NCBI RefSeq assembly: GCF_945859825.1
Contig: NZ_CAMAPC010000029.1
Coordinates: 1-38,917, forward strand
Direction: 5' to 3'
DNA: 38,917 bases
DNA from: Pseudoalteromonas holothuriae
GTDB taxonomy: Bacteria; Pseudomonadota; Gammaproteobacteria; Enterobacterales; Alteromonadaceae
Shown here one piece after another: positions 7,812 to 16,609 of this stretch. Under the pieces are notes generated by a model. It saw only the letters and a list, made by a program, of their open reading frames with translations. It made no database searches and had not been told where the DNA came from. The position numbers were made by a program, and so were the translations under genes. The stretch's first letter is position 1. Every line of letters starts with the position of its first letter.

Positions 7812-8647
7812 TCTAACTTATTCATGCTGCGGTATTTTTGTTTGTTTTTGGCACCGATACGATATAGCAGCCCTCTTATCGCTCGACGAAAGCGCGGGAA
7901 CAAGTAACTAAGTGTGGCCAGCTTACCGCTAATGCTCGGCATCGCAATTTCAGCTTCACTTGAGTGACTTAGTGTTAATATAGCATTCGCAACTTGCTGT
8001 GCACTACTCATAGGCTGCGAATAAACAATATCTTCTACCTGATCAATTTCTTGCATGATAAAACCCGTATTGATAGGCCCTGGCGATACAACCGCTACAT
8101 TAGTTTTACTGTTTATTAGTTCATCATGCAAAGCATAGGTAAATGCACGTAGCCCAGCCTTTGTGCCACTGTAACTTGCTGCACCTTGTAATGGCGTAAG
8201 TCCTGCCAACGACCCAACCATAACAATGGCGTTTTGCGCTGTGCTTTGCATATGTTTAATTGCCAATGCACTCAATACCATAGGCGCACGCATATTCACA
8301 TCTACCATCGCAGCCACTTGCTGTGCACTTAGGTTGCTAAAGTTGCCACGGTGATGGAGCCCTGCATTGTTAACCAACACATTTATAAAATTAAACTTCT
8401 CAATAGTGCGAGCAATGATGCGCTCACAATCACTCAGTGACGCAACATCAGCTTGAATTAACAATGTATGACATTGCGCATACCCAGCTAGCTGCGCTTT
8501 TACTTGCTCAAGAGGCTCAAGGTTTCTTGCCACCAGTACTAAATTAACACCAGTGGGGTGAGCTTTGGCATAGGCATGAGCACACGCTTCTCCCACACCT
8601 TTTGATGCGCCAGTAATAACAATTGTTGGTTGAATGCTTTGGTCCAT
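7808..8647 (-). CDS. Short-chain dehydrogenase/reductase (SDR) family oxidoreductase
   Basis: A 279-residue classical SDR. It has the nucleotide-binding motif TGASKGVG (12-19), NNAG (93-96) and the catalytic triad S146, Y159 and K163 in YSGTK, so it should be an active NAD(P)H-dependent oxidoreductase. The C-terminal extension (about 230-279) is basic and partly hydrophobic (LSYLFPRFRRAIRGLLYRIG). This is similar to SDRs that dock to membranes or act on lipids. The substrate is unknown. The ATG at 8647 lacks a strong Shine-Dalgarno. It is convergent with the upstream LysR and divergent from a small membrane protein 89 bases away. Confidence 0.88.
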   Translation of the reverse strand: MDQSIQPTIVITGASKGVGEACAHAYAKAHPTGVNLVLVARNLEPLEQVKAQLAGYAQCHTLLIQADVASLSDCERIIARTIEKFNFINVLVNNAGLHHRGNFSNLSAQQVAAMVDVNMRAPMVLSALAIKHMQSTAQNAIVMVGSLAGLTPLQGAASYSGTKAGLRAFTYALHDELINSKTNVAVVSPGPINTGFIMQEIDQVEDIVYSQPMSSAQQVANAILTLSHSSEAEIAMPSISGKLATLSYLFPRFRRAIRGLLYRIGAKNKQKYRSMNKLD

Positions 8648-8736
8648 TGTGTTTGCTCTACGTTAGTCATACTATGATTTAAAATACACTATAGATGTAG
8701 TTGCTTAACGCACTCAACTTAAAAGGATAATTAGGT

Positions 8737-9174
8737 ATGTCCAAGACAGTGAAAGCCAGTTTATTATTTTGTGCCATCATGGCACTTATCACCGCAATTG
8801 CACACTTAAGCTGTATTGGTATTGGAGTGCAGTGCTACCGAGCACAACTTGCGCCACAATTTATTATTAACTCTGCTAAGCAAGGAACTTGGCATGCCCC
8901 CGTCATTACACTCACTCTGAGCTGTTTATTTGCCCTCTGTGGCGCATATGCATTGGCTGCAATGAAGTTAATTCGCCAGCTGCCATTGCAACAACTAGCC
9001 CTGCTAACACTGGCTATTATATGCTTGATTAGAGGCCTTGCTGCCATACCGCTGAGTATAATTTACTGGCAACAAACGACTGTTTTTTCATTAATTGCCA
9101 GTGTTATTTGGTTTTTTTGTGGCTGTGGCTATGCATTAGGCTGGTACGCTTCTCGTTCAAAAAAACTAAGTTAA
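8737..9174 (+). CDS. Conserved hypothetical membrane protein, four TM helices
   Basis: A 145-residue integral membrane protein with four predicted helices at about 8-30, 52-76, 84-106 and 113-138. The C-terminus is basic (ASRSKKLS). I do not recognise a named family; small four-helix proteins of this type are common in Alteromonadales. AAGGA lies about ten bases before ATG 8737. It is divergent from the SDR gene and convergent with an acetyltransferase. A role cannot be read from the neighbours. Confidence 0.7.
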   Translation: MSKTVKASLLFCAIMALITAIAHLSCIGIGVQCYRAQLAPQFIINSAKQGTWHAPVITLTLSCLFALCGAYALAAMKLIRQLPLQQLALLTLAIICLIRGLAAIPLSIIYWQQTTVFSLIASVIWFFCGCGYALGWYASRSKKLS

Positions 9175-9222
9175 CGTATAAGTAACTTGAAGCGGTACTG
9201 TAAATGAACGACATAAACAACA

Positions 9223-9633
9223 TTATATAAACTTACTCATGCCAAGTCCCAACGGCTCTCCTGTTCGCAGTATATAATCATACTGCTCATAAAAGGCCTC
9301 TTTTCCCTTGGCTGACAACAGCGCTACCGTCGCACCTGCTTTTGCATTTGCACAGAGGAACCTTTCTATTTCATACATCACGGCATGTCCAAGCCCTTCG
9401 CCTTGATAATCTGGTGCCACCACCACATCTTGAATATAATAAAATAGCCCACCATCTCCTAGCACTCGGCCCATCGCAATTAAAATATCTTTATGGCGAA
9501 TGGTCACATGAAACAAAGAATTATTTAGGCCCGTTTGCGCCAAAATTTCATCCGTTGCACCCCAGCCCACCTTTTCTCGCAGTAATACAAACTCACTTGC
9601 TAATGGGGCTGTATGATTAATTTGATAAGTCAT
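9223..9633 (-). CDS. GNAT-family N-acetyltransferase
   Basis: A 136-residue single-domain GNAT protein. The acetyl-CoA pyrophosphate-binding motif A is clear: the beta-4 strand YIQDVVVAPDYQGEGLG contains the Q/R-x-x-G-x-G signature. The C-terminal motif KEAFYEQYDY resembles the usual FYxKxGF segment. The length is normal for the family. The acceptor could be a small amine, an amino acid or a protein. It is transcribed alone, convergent with the membrane protein gene, with 94 bases to the following kinase gene. Confidence 0.85.
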   Translation of the reverse strand: MTYQINHTAPLASEFVLLREKVGWGATDEILAQTGLNNSLFHVTIRHKDILIAMGRVLGDGGLFYYIQDVVVAPDYQGEGLGHAVMYEIERFLCANAKAGATVALLSAKGKEAFYEQYDYILRTGEPLGLGMSKFI

Positions 9634-9727
9634 TTTATTCCGAGCTTATAATTTTAGGGTTCAAAAGTTATTTTACACTGTATAAATGCACCATAAACGA
9701 GTTACAAGGCTACTAAAACTGGAACAG

Positions 9728-10969
9728 TTACTTATTTTTTGTACTTATATACAAAGGTAAAGTAATGTAAAACTCTGTCCCCTTTCCTAGCTGACTCGTC
9801 ACCTTGATACCACCTTGCAAGTGTTGTTCAATTAAGTTCTTTACAATAAACAGACCAAGCCCACTGCCACCAGAGCCCAAACGCGTTGAGTAATACTTTT
9901 CAAATATTTTACTCAGTTTTTCCCCTTCAATGCCTTGACCATCATCCGATACTTTTAAGATAGCCTCTTGCTCTTTTTGCTCTACATTAATATTAATCGA
10001 ACCATGGCTATTGTCATCAAAGGCATGGATCAATGCATTATTGATAAGATTAATTAAAACCTGAGATAACGCCCCCATATCTGACGTAATTTGTATCGTA
10101 ACTGGGCAATTAATTGTTACGCTATGAGGCGAACGCTTCAGTTTAGGATGTAACACTCGCTCAATATCGTGTAAGTAATCGGCTAAATTACATTGCACAA
10201 TTGCACCACTAAACTCCCCAACTACAATATGCTTAAAGCTATTAATTAAGTTCATTGCATTGTTTAAATTCGACAAAACAATGTCGTAGCTTTGTGCCGT
10301 ATTATCAATAAAGCCTTGTAAATCACTTTTTGCTAGCGTTTTTTGCTGAACTTGCTGGTTCAGCTGCTTTTGTTTTTCATCAAGGTGACTAATCGCCGTA
10401 CTAATAACGCTTAGTGGCGTACCTAGTTCATGAGTTAACTCTCCAACCATTTCTCCTATGTGACTAAATTGCTGTGAAGTTTCTAATTGCTGCTCTTTTA
10501 ATTTAGATAGCTTCTCAAGTTCTAGAGTTTTATCGCGTAATGTAGAGATAAGCTCATCTCTTAAGTTGATTAATGCTTGTAATTGCAAATGAGTCGACAC
10601 TCTTGCTAATAGTTCTTCTTGGCGAATCGGCTTAGTTACATAATCAACTGCCCCCACACTAAACGCTTCAACTATATCGCTCAGTTCAGCTTTACCTGTA
10701 ACAAATATAACAGGCACATCTTTAACCCTATCCAAAGATTTTAAGCGCCGACACGTTTCAAACCCATCAATACCCGGCATCATCACATCTAGCAAAATTA
10801 AGTGCGGTAGAAAGATGGTAGCTATGTTAATCGCTTCCTTGCCTGAAGTAGCAAAAGCCACATCGTACCCTTCAGCTTCCAAAAAACGGGTTAATAACTC
10901 TAGGTTTTCAGCTTTGTCATCAACAATTAAAATCCTGCAATTATTGAGTGAGACTAGATCATCATCCAT
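9728..10969 (-). CDS. Response regulator-histidine kinase (REC-HisKA-HATPase), soluble
   Basis: A 413-residue cytoplasmic protein without membrane helices. The receiver domain occupies about 10-128, with acidic D17-D18, phospho-acceptor D61 and K113. A coiled-coil linker (about 132-165) leads to a HisKA-type dimerisation domain with H180 in LTHELGTPL. The HATPase domain (about 265-410) has NLINNALIHAF, DDGQGI and GGSGLGLFIV. There is no DNA-binding output. Its start overlaps the end of the larger hybrid kinase by eight bases, so the two are co-translated and probably act in one phosphorelay. The output partner is not in the window. Confidence 0.9.
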   Translation of the reverse strand: MDDDLVSLNNCRILIVDDKAENLELLTRFLEAEGYDVAFATSGKEAINIATIFLPHLILLDVMMPGIDGFETCRRLKSLDRVKDVPVIFVTGKAELSDIVEAFSVGAVDYVTKPIRQEELLARVSTHLQLQALINLRDELISTLRDKTLELEKLSKLKEQQLETSQQFSHIGEMVGELTHELGTPLSVISTAISHLDEKQKQLNQQVQQKTLAKSDLQGFIDNTAQSYDIVLSNLNNAMNLINSFKHIVVGEFSGAIVQCNLADYLHDIERVLHPKLKRSPHSVTINCPVTIQITSDMGALSQVLINLINNALIHAFDDNSHGSININVEQKEQEAILKVSDDGQGIEGEKLSKIFEKYYSTRLGSGGSGLGLFIVKNLIEQHLQGGIKVTSQLGKGTEFYITLPLYISTKNK

Positions 10970-13361
10970 CTTTTACCTCATTAAGCGCAGCTATAAGGCC
11001 TGCCATATCAAACTTACTTATAAAATTAGCCAAATATTGCGCAAGCTGCTTATTGTTTGGCTGCTCTTTTTCGATTTTTTGTAAAATCTGTTTAATTTTA
11101 GAAGTTCCATTAATTTGCGCTGACAGTTTTAACTGCTCTAACTGTTCATGAGGTAAAGAAAAGCCAGAAGGGTCTATCGTACTGAGATCAGGAGGCTTTG
11201 GTATCGCGTCATCTTGCGCTTGCTCAAATTCAAAATGCGCTGGAAAGTAAGATGCTAACAAATCAAATATTTGCTCAATGGTGTAAGGCTTGCCAACAAA
11301 CTCATCAAAACCAATGCTTAAATAGTGCTGCACTTCATGATGCAAACTGAACGCAGAAATAGCAATACACTTTAGTTCGCTAAGCTGTAATTCACCACGA
11401 ATGATCTGCACAGCTTCATCACCACGCATTACTGGCATTAACAAATCTAAAAATACAATATCAAACTTTTGCTGTTTAATTTTGTCGACTGCCTGCTGAC
11501 CATCCTCTGCATACTCAACATAGATACCGCACGACGTTAAAGTTTGCCCTAATATTTCTCGATTATAGGCAACATCATCTACACACAATGCCCGCAAAGC
11601 TTTATCCGGCAAAAGTGTTAACTGAGCTAAATCTGATTGCTTGCTTTGTGAAAAGTCTAACTCAGCAGAATCAAGGGTAAGACTAAATGAAAAACAACTA
11701 CCCTGATCTATAGTTGACTCAACTTCAAGTTTACTCCCCATCATCGCAACTTGCTTACTAGATATACACAGCCCTAAACCAGTTCCTCCTTTTTCTACCC
11801 CCGCACTCCCTTGGGTAAAGCTAGTAAAAAGATTTTGCAATTCTTGCGCTGATATTCCGGGGCCCGTATCATGTACCTCAAAGTGGTAAGTATTATCACC
11901 GACCATCGAGTACACGAGTTTAATTTCACCACTATCCGTAAATTTTACCGCATTACCCAATAAGTTTATTAACACCTGTCTAATCTTACCTTGATCTCCA
12001 TGTACGCCAATTGCACTATTAACTTTATCTTCTAGGCACCAAGTAAGTTGCTTTTGCTCACATTTGAGTTTGAACATGTTACTGAGATCTTCCAATAAGC
12101 TAGTCAGCTCAAAGTCTGTCAAATTTAACTTACTAGAACCTGCCTCTATTTTTGAAATATCGAGCACATCATTAATAATATCAAGCAAGTGGTTACCTGC
12201 TCGAATCACTTTATTCATTGTTGTTTTATGGTGTTGAGGTAAATCTTTGGCACGTTCCATTAATTGAGCAAACCCCAGTATTGCATTAAGTGGCGTGCGT
12301 ATTTCATGGCTCATATTAGATAGGAACATACTTTTTGCTAGATTAGCTTGCTCGGCACGCTCTCGAGCGGCATTTAGCTCAGCGGTACGCTCGCTAACCT
12401 GATTTTCTAACTCTATATTATTATCACTTAATCTGGCTTGTAGCTGGCTATTACACCATGCTATCTCAATGTTTTGTCCCAAGTTTAAAAGTAAAAGCTC
12501 TTCTTGTTCATCTATATCATTAATATATTGCGCAATAGCAAACAAAGTGATGTCGCTCTGCTTTTCACCAATATATAAAATGGCAAAGTTTTGAATGACA
12601 GCACTGTGATAAAATGTTGAATTATATTTAGCAATAAATAACTCAAACACAGACTTTGGCATATCTAGAGTCGTGTTTTGTGGCATGTTTACCTCAAAGC
12701 ACATCGTATTATGATTAAGCTGTGCAATAAATGAAGTAACAGGACTTGGTTCAAACTGCTGACTAAGTGGCAAGGTTTCAGCTAATAACTGCAGCGTTTT
12801 AATATCAAATTCAACTAACTCAGATTCACTTAATAATGAGTTAGTACATTTTATAATTTTATTTAATCCCGATTGCACACATTGGGTTTTTTCTAAATGC
12901 TGAAAAGTTCGCAATGCAACCAATACAGCGGCTTTTAATTTACTGCTAGTGAGTTCAGTTTTAGTTTTGTAGTCATTAACATCGTAGTCACGAGTGATTT
13001 CTGATTCTGGTGCCATACCCGGTTGCCCTGTACGCAAAATAATACGCACTTTGCTATTTTTTTCTATTTCTCTTACATACCTTGCAAAATCCAGCCCTGC
13101 TTCTGCCGTTTCCATTACAACATCGAGTAAAATAAGTGCCGTATCAGGGTTATCAGCTAGCACCACTTGAGCCTGTTCACCACTGTGAGCATGCAAAAAT
13201 ATAAGACCTCTGTCATCAAATTGCATTTGTGCTAATACAAGCTTAGATATTTGATGAATATCTTCCTCATCATCAACTATCAGTATTTTCCATGGGGGCT
13301 TTATCGCGGTTTCTTCTGGCTCACTCTCTGCACTGAATAAAATTGAATCATCATCAAACAT
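10962..13361 (-). CDS. Hybrid histidine kinase REC-DUF3369-HisKA-HATPase-REC
   Basis: A roughly 799-residue soluble hybrid kinase (numbering here counts from an in-frame ATG at 13373). The N-terminal receiver has D84. The following region (about 165-310) matches the layout of DUF3369 sensory domains. A coiled coil precedes HisKA with H356 in SHEIRTPLN, and the HATPase domain has N474 and GGTGLGLCIS. The C-terminal receiver has D643 and K695, and about 75 residues of tail follow. No membrane segments are seen, so the input is probably another phosphodonor or a cytosolic signal. The ATG at 13361 is preferred because GAGG lies six bases upstream, whereas 13373 has no good Shine-Dalgarno. It overlaps the next gene by eight bases. 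Confidence 0.88.
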   Translation of the reverse strand: MFDDDSILFSAESEPEETAIKPPWKILIVDDEEDIHQISKLVLAQMQFDDRGLIFLHAHSGEQAQVVLADNPDTALILLDVVMETAEAGLDFARYVREIEKNSKVRIILRTGQPGMAPESEITRDYDVNDYKTKTELTSSKLKAAVLVALRTFQHLEKTQCVQSGLNKIIKCTNSLLSESELVEFDIKTLQLLAETLPLSQQFEPSPVTSFIAQLNHNTMCFEVNMPQNTTLDMPKSVFELFIAKYNSTFYHSAVIQNFAILYIGEKQSDITLFAIAQYINDIDEQEELLLLNLGQNIEIAWCNSQLQARLSDNNIELENQVSERTAELNAARERAEQANLAKSMFLSNMSHEIRTPLNAILGFAQLMERAKDLPQHHKTTMNKVIRAGNHLLDIINDVLDISKIEAGSSKLNLTDFELTSLLEDLSNMFKLKCEQKQLTWCLEDKVNSAIGVHGDQGKIRQVLINLLGNAVKFTDSGEIKLVYSMVGDNTYHFEVHDTGPGISAQELQNLFTSFTQGSAGVEKGGTGLGLCISSKQVAMMGSKLEVESTIDQGSCFSFSLTLDSAELDFSQSKQSDLAQLTLLPDKALRALCVDDVAYNREILGQTLTSCGIYVEYAEDGQQAVDKIKQQKFDIVFLDLLMPVMRGDEAVQIIRGELQLSELKCIAISAFSLHHEVQHYLSIGFDEFVGKPYTIEQIFDLLASYFPAHFEFEQAQDDAIPKPPDLSTIDPSGFSLPHEQLEQLKLSAQINGTSKIKQILQKIEKEQPNNKQLAQYLANFISKFDMAGLIAALNEVKDG

Positions 13362-13650
13362 AGGACACCTCATTTAGTGATCCAAGTTTTAAGTGTAGTG
13401 AAAGAATCAAAAAATTTGATACTATATTTATAAATTATAATTACACATTACACCTGCCAAGCTTACTTACCGTGCTTAAAAAATAAATAACATTCTTGAG
13501 TCACAGGGTTAGTTTTCAAAACCACACACTGCGAACAATTAAAGTTGTCAACATTAATCGGAAAAACCCTTAGATCTATGATAATACTCCCTTTTTATGG
13601 TTAATTGTTCTACACTGAATATAACTAGCTGAGGAAATTTTGGTAGCACT

Positions 13651-14346
13651 ATGAATGAACAACCGTCAGTACAATCATTTATCGATTTAATTAAACATCA
13701 GGATGCACAAGCACTTGCCACGTTATATACCAAAAGCAGTAATAATGAGAATATTGCACAGCTCAAGTGCCTATATCAACAAGCTATGGGGGAGCAATCT
13801 CGCTATCAATTTTTTCAAGACTTGGTAACCTCTTTTTTTGAAAAAAAACCTATGCCAGAAGCACTAATTATAGCCATCAGCGATATTGATAAATTAACAT
13901 TCTTTACGCCAGCATTAAGTGCAAGCGAAGGTTTTTCGCTTCAAAATGAACAAAGCAATACACTTTTACATACGCTATTAGGTCATGAAAAATGTATTCA
14001 ACCTCCTTTTAACTATATTCGCTCTTTACTACTGTTTGAACGCAACGAATCCTTAGCCAAGGCTTTAGCTACAAGGAATAAACAGCAACTGCTGCCAATG
14101 GAGTGTTATCTAGCATTTAACCCATGCTTTGAACCCTTAGTTGATCATGAGCTTACTGCTGCACTTGCTCTGCTCGAAGCACAAACTAAGCAAGTACCTA
14201 GTGAAATAAGCACCTTAAGTCTAATATGTAACCTCTTGAAGAAAAATACTAATTTGAATTCGCTAAACAGCAACAACCACCGTATTTTGCTACTTGGTGC
14301 CGCATTTGAATGTGCAAATGAAGATGTGATGACTTTACTGCTTTAA
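13651..14346 (+). CDS. Hypothetical ankyrin-like helical protein
   Basis: A 231-residue soluble protein of unknown function, divergent from the hybrid kinase operon. The middle and C-terminal parts carry degenerate ankyrin-like units: SNTLLHTLLGHEKC, NYIRSLLLFERNESLAKALA and LLPMECYLAFNP resemble the TPLH...V..LL..GA pattern. No signal peptide or membrane helix is seen. GAGGA lies about 15 bases before the ATG, which is far for a ribosome-binding site, and a stop codon excludes a longer form. The divergent position could mean it acts with the kinases as a scaffold, but that is only inference. Confidence 0.6.
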   Translation: MNEQPSVQSFIDLIKHQDAQALATLYTKSSNNENIAQLKCLYQQAMGEQSRYQFFQDLVTSFFEKKPMPEALIIAISDIDKLTFFTPALSASEGFSLQNEQSNTLLHTLLGHEKCIQPPFNYIRSLLLFERNESLAKALATRNKQQLLPMECYLAFNPCFEPLVDHELTAALALLEAQTKQVPSEISTLSLICNLLKKNTNLNSLNSNNHRILLLGAAFECANEDVMTLLL

Positions 14347-14352
14347 CACTAC

Positions 14353-14406
14353 CTTATACCAACTTTATTAAAGCATTGAGCATTTATTTAATGTAATTGG
14401 TATAAG
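14353..14406. repeat. Palindromic intergenic repeat (CTTATACCAA ... TTGGTATAAG)
   Basis: A perfect 10-base inverted repeat, with further imperfect pairing inside (ATTAAA/TTTAAT), lies seven bases after the stop of the ankyrin-like gene. It fits a small REP-like palindromic element; TTATACCAA ends of this type are, to my knowledge, frequent in Alteromonadales and Vibrio intergenic DNA. It may also serve as a transcription end. Confidence 0.5.
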
Positions 14407-14489
14407 AGGTTTATTTATCCCACAGCCTACATTTTATAATAACAAACTTCATGATGTAAAATATGCGTGATGCAAGCTCATACATTGCA

Positions 14490-14526
14490 CGAGCCGCCAT
14501 TTGTTCTGCAATATAATGGCGGCTCG
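14490..14526. repeat. Perfect 12-bp hairpin between convergent genes
   Basis: CGAGCCGCCATT (14490-14501) pairs perfectly with AATGGCGGCTCG (14515-14526) around a 13-base loop. It is GC-rich in an AT-rich gap between convergent genes. There is no T run after it, so it is not a classical terminator. It could be an RNA-stabilising or blocking hairpin, or a repeat element. Confidence 0.55.
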
Positions 14527-14619
14527 CAATAGTCTAAAACCATGGTGTCCTCTAAATATCGAGGCCCAACTCTGAGCACTTACTTCAGCACCTGTGGCAT
14601 ATAAAGTATTTATAACCTA

Positions 14620-15522
14620 TTATTTTACGGCCTGCTTATTACTCAAGCGATGCCAATTGATATGCTCACCAAACTGAAACATGGCTAAGCTGAAAATGAT
14701 AATTGCAGCCCCAAATAACAAACTACCCGTTAACTTTTCATTATTTAGCCATGCACCTAATCCAATCGCAAACCCCGGAGTGATCAGCGTTGACAGTGCA
14801 ACGGTACTGGCAGAGAGCCTTTGCAAAACATGAAAATAAGCTAAAAAGCCTAATAAAGAGCCAACCACGCCTAAATATACAGTTGCCCAAACTGATTTCA
14901 TATGCCAATGCTCCATAGCAATCGAGCCATCAAGTAACAACCAAACACACGCAAACATAGGAGTAACAAACAGCAAAGCACCAAATGTTGTTGCCATTGG
15001 GTGAACTTCAACTTTAACTCGTTTTATCATAATGCCACTTAAGCTAAAGCTACATACCGCTAAAAAAACATAACCTAGCCCTAATGGCGCTAAATTAAAT
15101 TGCAGCACTTGAGTAGAACAAATCAAATACAAACCACCTAGCGCCATTGCCAAAGAAAACATCTTAATTGGCGTAAACTTTGCCTCCCCCAACAACTTTT
15201 GGGCAAGTAAACCTGAGAGGATTGGGGCCAGCCCAAAAATAAGTGATATCACTCCTGAGGGGACAGTTTGTGCAGCCAAATAACTAAATGACATACCACC
15301 TAATATGCCCAACGATGAATATAGATAGAGCGTGCATGCTCGCCTATGCCAAGGTACACGAATTTTACTAATTGCTACAACAAGCCCAGCCAAAACTAAC
15401 GCTATCATCATTCGCAGTAACACACTCAAAGTGGGTGGCATGGTCTCACTGCTCCATACAATCCCCAGCGGAGTAGTAGACCAAACGAAGATCACAAATA
15501 AATATGATGCCTGAACGGGCAT
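14620..15522 (-). CDS. EamA/DMT-family transporter
   Basis: A 300-residue inner-membrane protein with ten predicted helices arranged as two EamA repeats (about 5-140 and 152-285), the standard drug/metabolite transporter layout. Motifs such as SSLGILGGMSFSYLAAQTVPSG (first repeat) and AYFHVLQRLSASTVALSTLITPGFAI (second repeat) are typical. These proteins usually export amino acids, purines or related metabolites; the substrate is not predictable. The ATG at 15522 has AAGGAC eight bases upstream. It has a long (about 420-base) upstream region with a hairpin and a possible short leader ORF. The tail is polar (HINWHRLSNKQAVK). Confidence 0.88.
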   Translation of the reverse strand: MPVQASYLFVIFVWSTTPLGIVWSSETMPPTLSVLLRMMIALVLAGLVVAISKIRVPWHRRACTLYLYSSLGILGGMSFSYLAAQTVPSGVISLIFGLAPILSGLLAQKLLGEAKFTPIKMFSLAMALGGLYLICSTQVLQFNLAPLGLGYVFLAVCSFSLSGIMIKRVKVEVHPMATTFGALLFVTPMFACVWLLLDGSIAMEHWHMKSVWATVYLGVVGSLLGFLAYFHVLQRLSASTVALSTLITPGFAIGLGAWLNNEKLTGSLLFGAAIIIFSLAMFQFGEHINWHRLSNKQAVK

Positions 15523-15945
15523 AATTTAAGTCCTTGTTTCTAAGATGATAAAAGTGGAGGGGGAGCTTGTAAGACCTCTAGCCGCTTCTATCATCGCGGT
15601 TAGAGTAAAACAATTAACCGCAGTGCACACGCCCAAGCATGACAGCTAAATTAAGCAGCCATGATTGCAGGTTGTGTAAACGCGTTAATTTTGTCATAAA
15701 AATTCAAAGTCTAAAAAATATCGAAGTATACTTGTATCAAATAAGAATAATATGTCAATGTAAATCGTATCAATGCTCGTTTTCTCGTTAGTAACATTTC
15801 ATATTAACCGATATAAATTACATAATTAACAATAATTTACACTTTTTGACGTGCTCATACAACCACTCACAAACAAGCCACAGACTCTAACAGAGCACAA
15901 TACTAAACTAGCTTTCAAATTATGCTGTAAACAAGGTTTGTTAAT
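15523..15945. promoter_or_regulatory. Divergent intergenic region with hairpin and possible leader ORF
   Basis: This 423-base gap separates the EamA gene (minus) from the outer-membrane protein gene (plus). On the minus strand a 27-codon ORF (15697-15614) is followed by a hairpin made by 15578-15585 and 15596-15603 (GCGGTTAG against CTAGCCGC, one G-T pair), 56 bases before the EamA start. A perfect palindrome AAGTATACTT lies at 15724-15733. The leader ORF has no convincing Shine-Dalgarno. The half next to the outer-membrane gene is AT-rich and shows nothing further. Confidence 0.35.
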
Positions 15946-16542
15946 ATGAAAACACATGCTCTAGTCGCTCTAACAGTTTTAAGCCTTAGTAGTTTTACTA
16001 CTCAAGCAGAACAACAAAATGAAATACATCGAGTTGGTGCACAACTAAACGGTGGTAGTGCTTCTTACAAAGGTTCAAGTAAAGACGGTGATGGTGTCGG
16101 CTCACTTTACCTATACTATAACTATCAAATTAACACTTCATGGGCTTTAGAGTTAGGAATAAATAGCGGCTCAGAAATCGATAGCTGGGAGTGTAAAGAA
16201 TTGAGAAATGATAGGGTTATATGCGATCGTAACGACAAGTTATTATTTGATTTAAACGCAAATAAAATCGATTTGATAAATTTTGTAGTAGCCGCAAAAG
16301 GCCAATACAAAATCACGGATAATAGCTACCTCTACGGTAAATTGGGTGGTCAGTACTATGATTATGATATTGCCCGTAACAGCAATAAGCTGATCCAAGA
16401 AACTGGTTTGGGTGTTTTTGCAGAAGCTGGTTGGCAATATGATTGGAACAACGGCTTTGCAATGAATGTTGGTTTGCAATATATGGATATGGGCGACCTA
16501 GACACTAGCAGTTTAAGCGCTGGTATAAGTTACCGATTCTAA
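15946..16542 (+). CDS. Small outer-membrane beta-barrel protein (OmpA/OmpX-like)
   Basis: A 198-residue porin-like protein. The signal peptide ends at TTQA, before EQQNEIHRVGAQLNGG. The mature part alternates polar and hydrophobic residues as in an eight-stranded barrel. Strands such as GSLYLYYNYQINTSWALELGI, KGQYKITDNSYLYGKLGGQY and FAMNVGLQYMDMG are seen, ending with a C-terminal Phe (SAGISYRF) that is the usual BAM recognition signal. Two cysteines (WECKELRNDRVICD) probably form a loop disulfide. No OmpA peptidoglycan-binding domain follows. The ATG has AAGG eight bases upstream. Its transcript ends at the shared terminator with the receptor gene. The function (adhesion, pore or structural) is open. 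Confidence 0.82.
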   Translation: MKTHALVALTVLSLSSFTTQAEQQNEIHRVGAQLNGGSASYKGSSKDGDGVGSLYLYYNYQINTSWALELGINSGSEIDSWECKELRNDRVICDRNDKLLFDLNANKIDLINFVVAAKGQYKITDNSYLYGKLGGQYYDYDIARNSNKLIQETGLGVFAEAGWQYDWNNGFAMNVGLQYMDMGDLDTSSLSAGISYRF

Positions 16543-16562
16543 ACAAACTACATAATACAACC

Positions 16563-16591
16563 AAAAAAACCGGCCAAAGAGGCCGGTTTTT
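16563..16591. terminator. Bidirectional terminator (ompX-like gene / TonB receptor 1)
   Basis: AAAACCGGCC and GGCCGGTTTT form a perfect 10-bp stem around AAAGA, with A and T runs on the two sides. It therefore fits as a terminator on both strands, for the plus-strand barrel gene and the minus-strand receptor gene. Confidence 0.9.
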
Positions 16592-16609
16592 ATTTGGCTA
16601 AACAACTAA

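Noticed and set aside
13374..13650. Possible small RNA or tRNA in the divergent gap upstream of the hybrid kinase
   Set aside because: No cloverleaf, strong hairpin or promoter-terminator pair was found; it looks like ordinary AT-rich promoter DNA.
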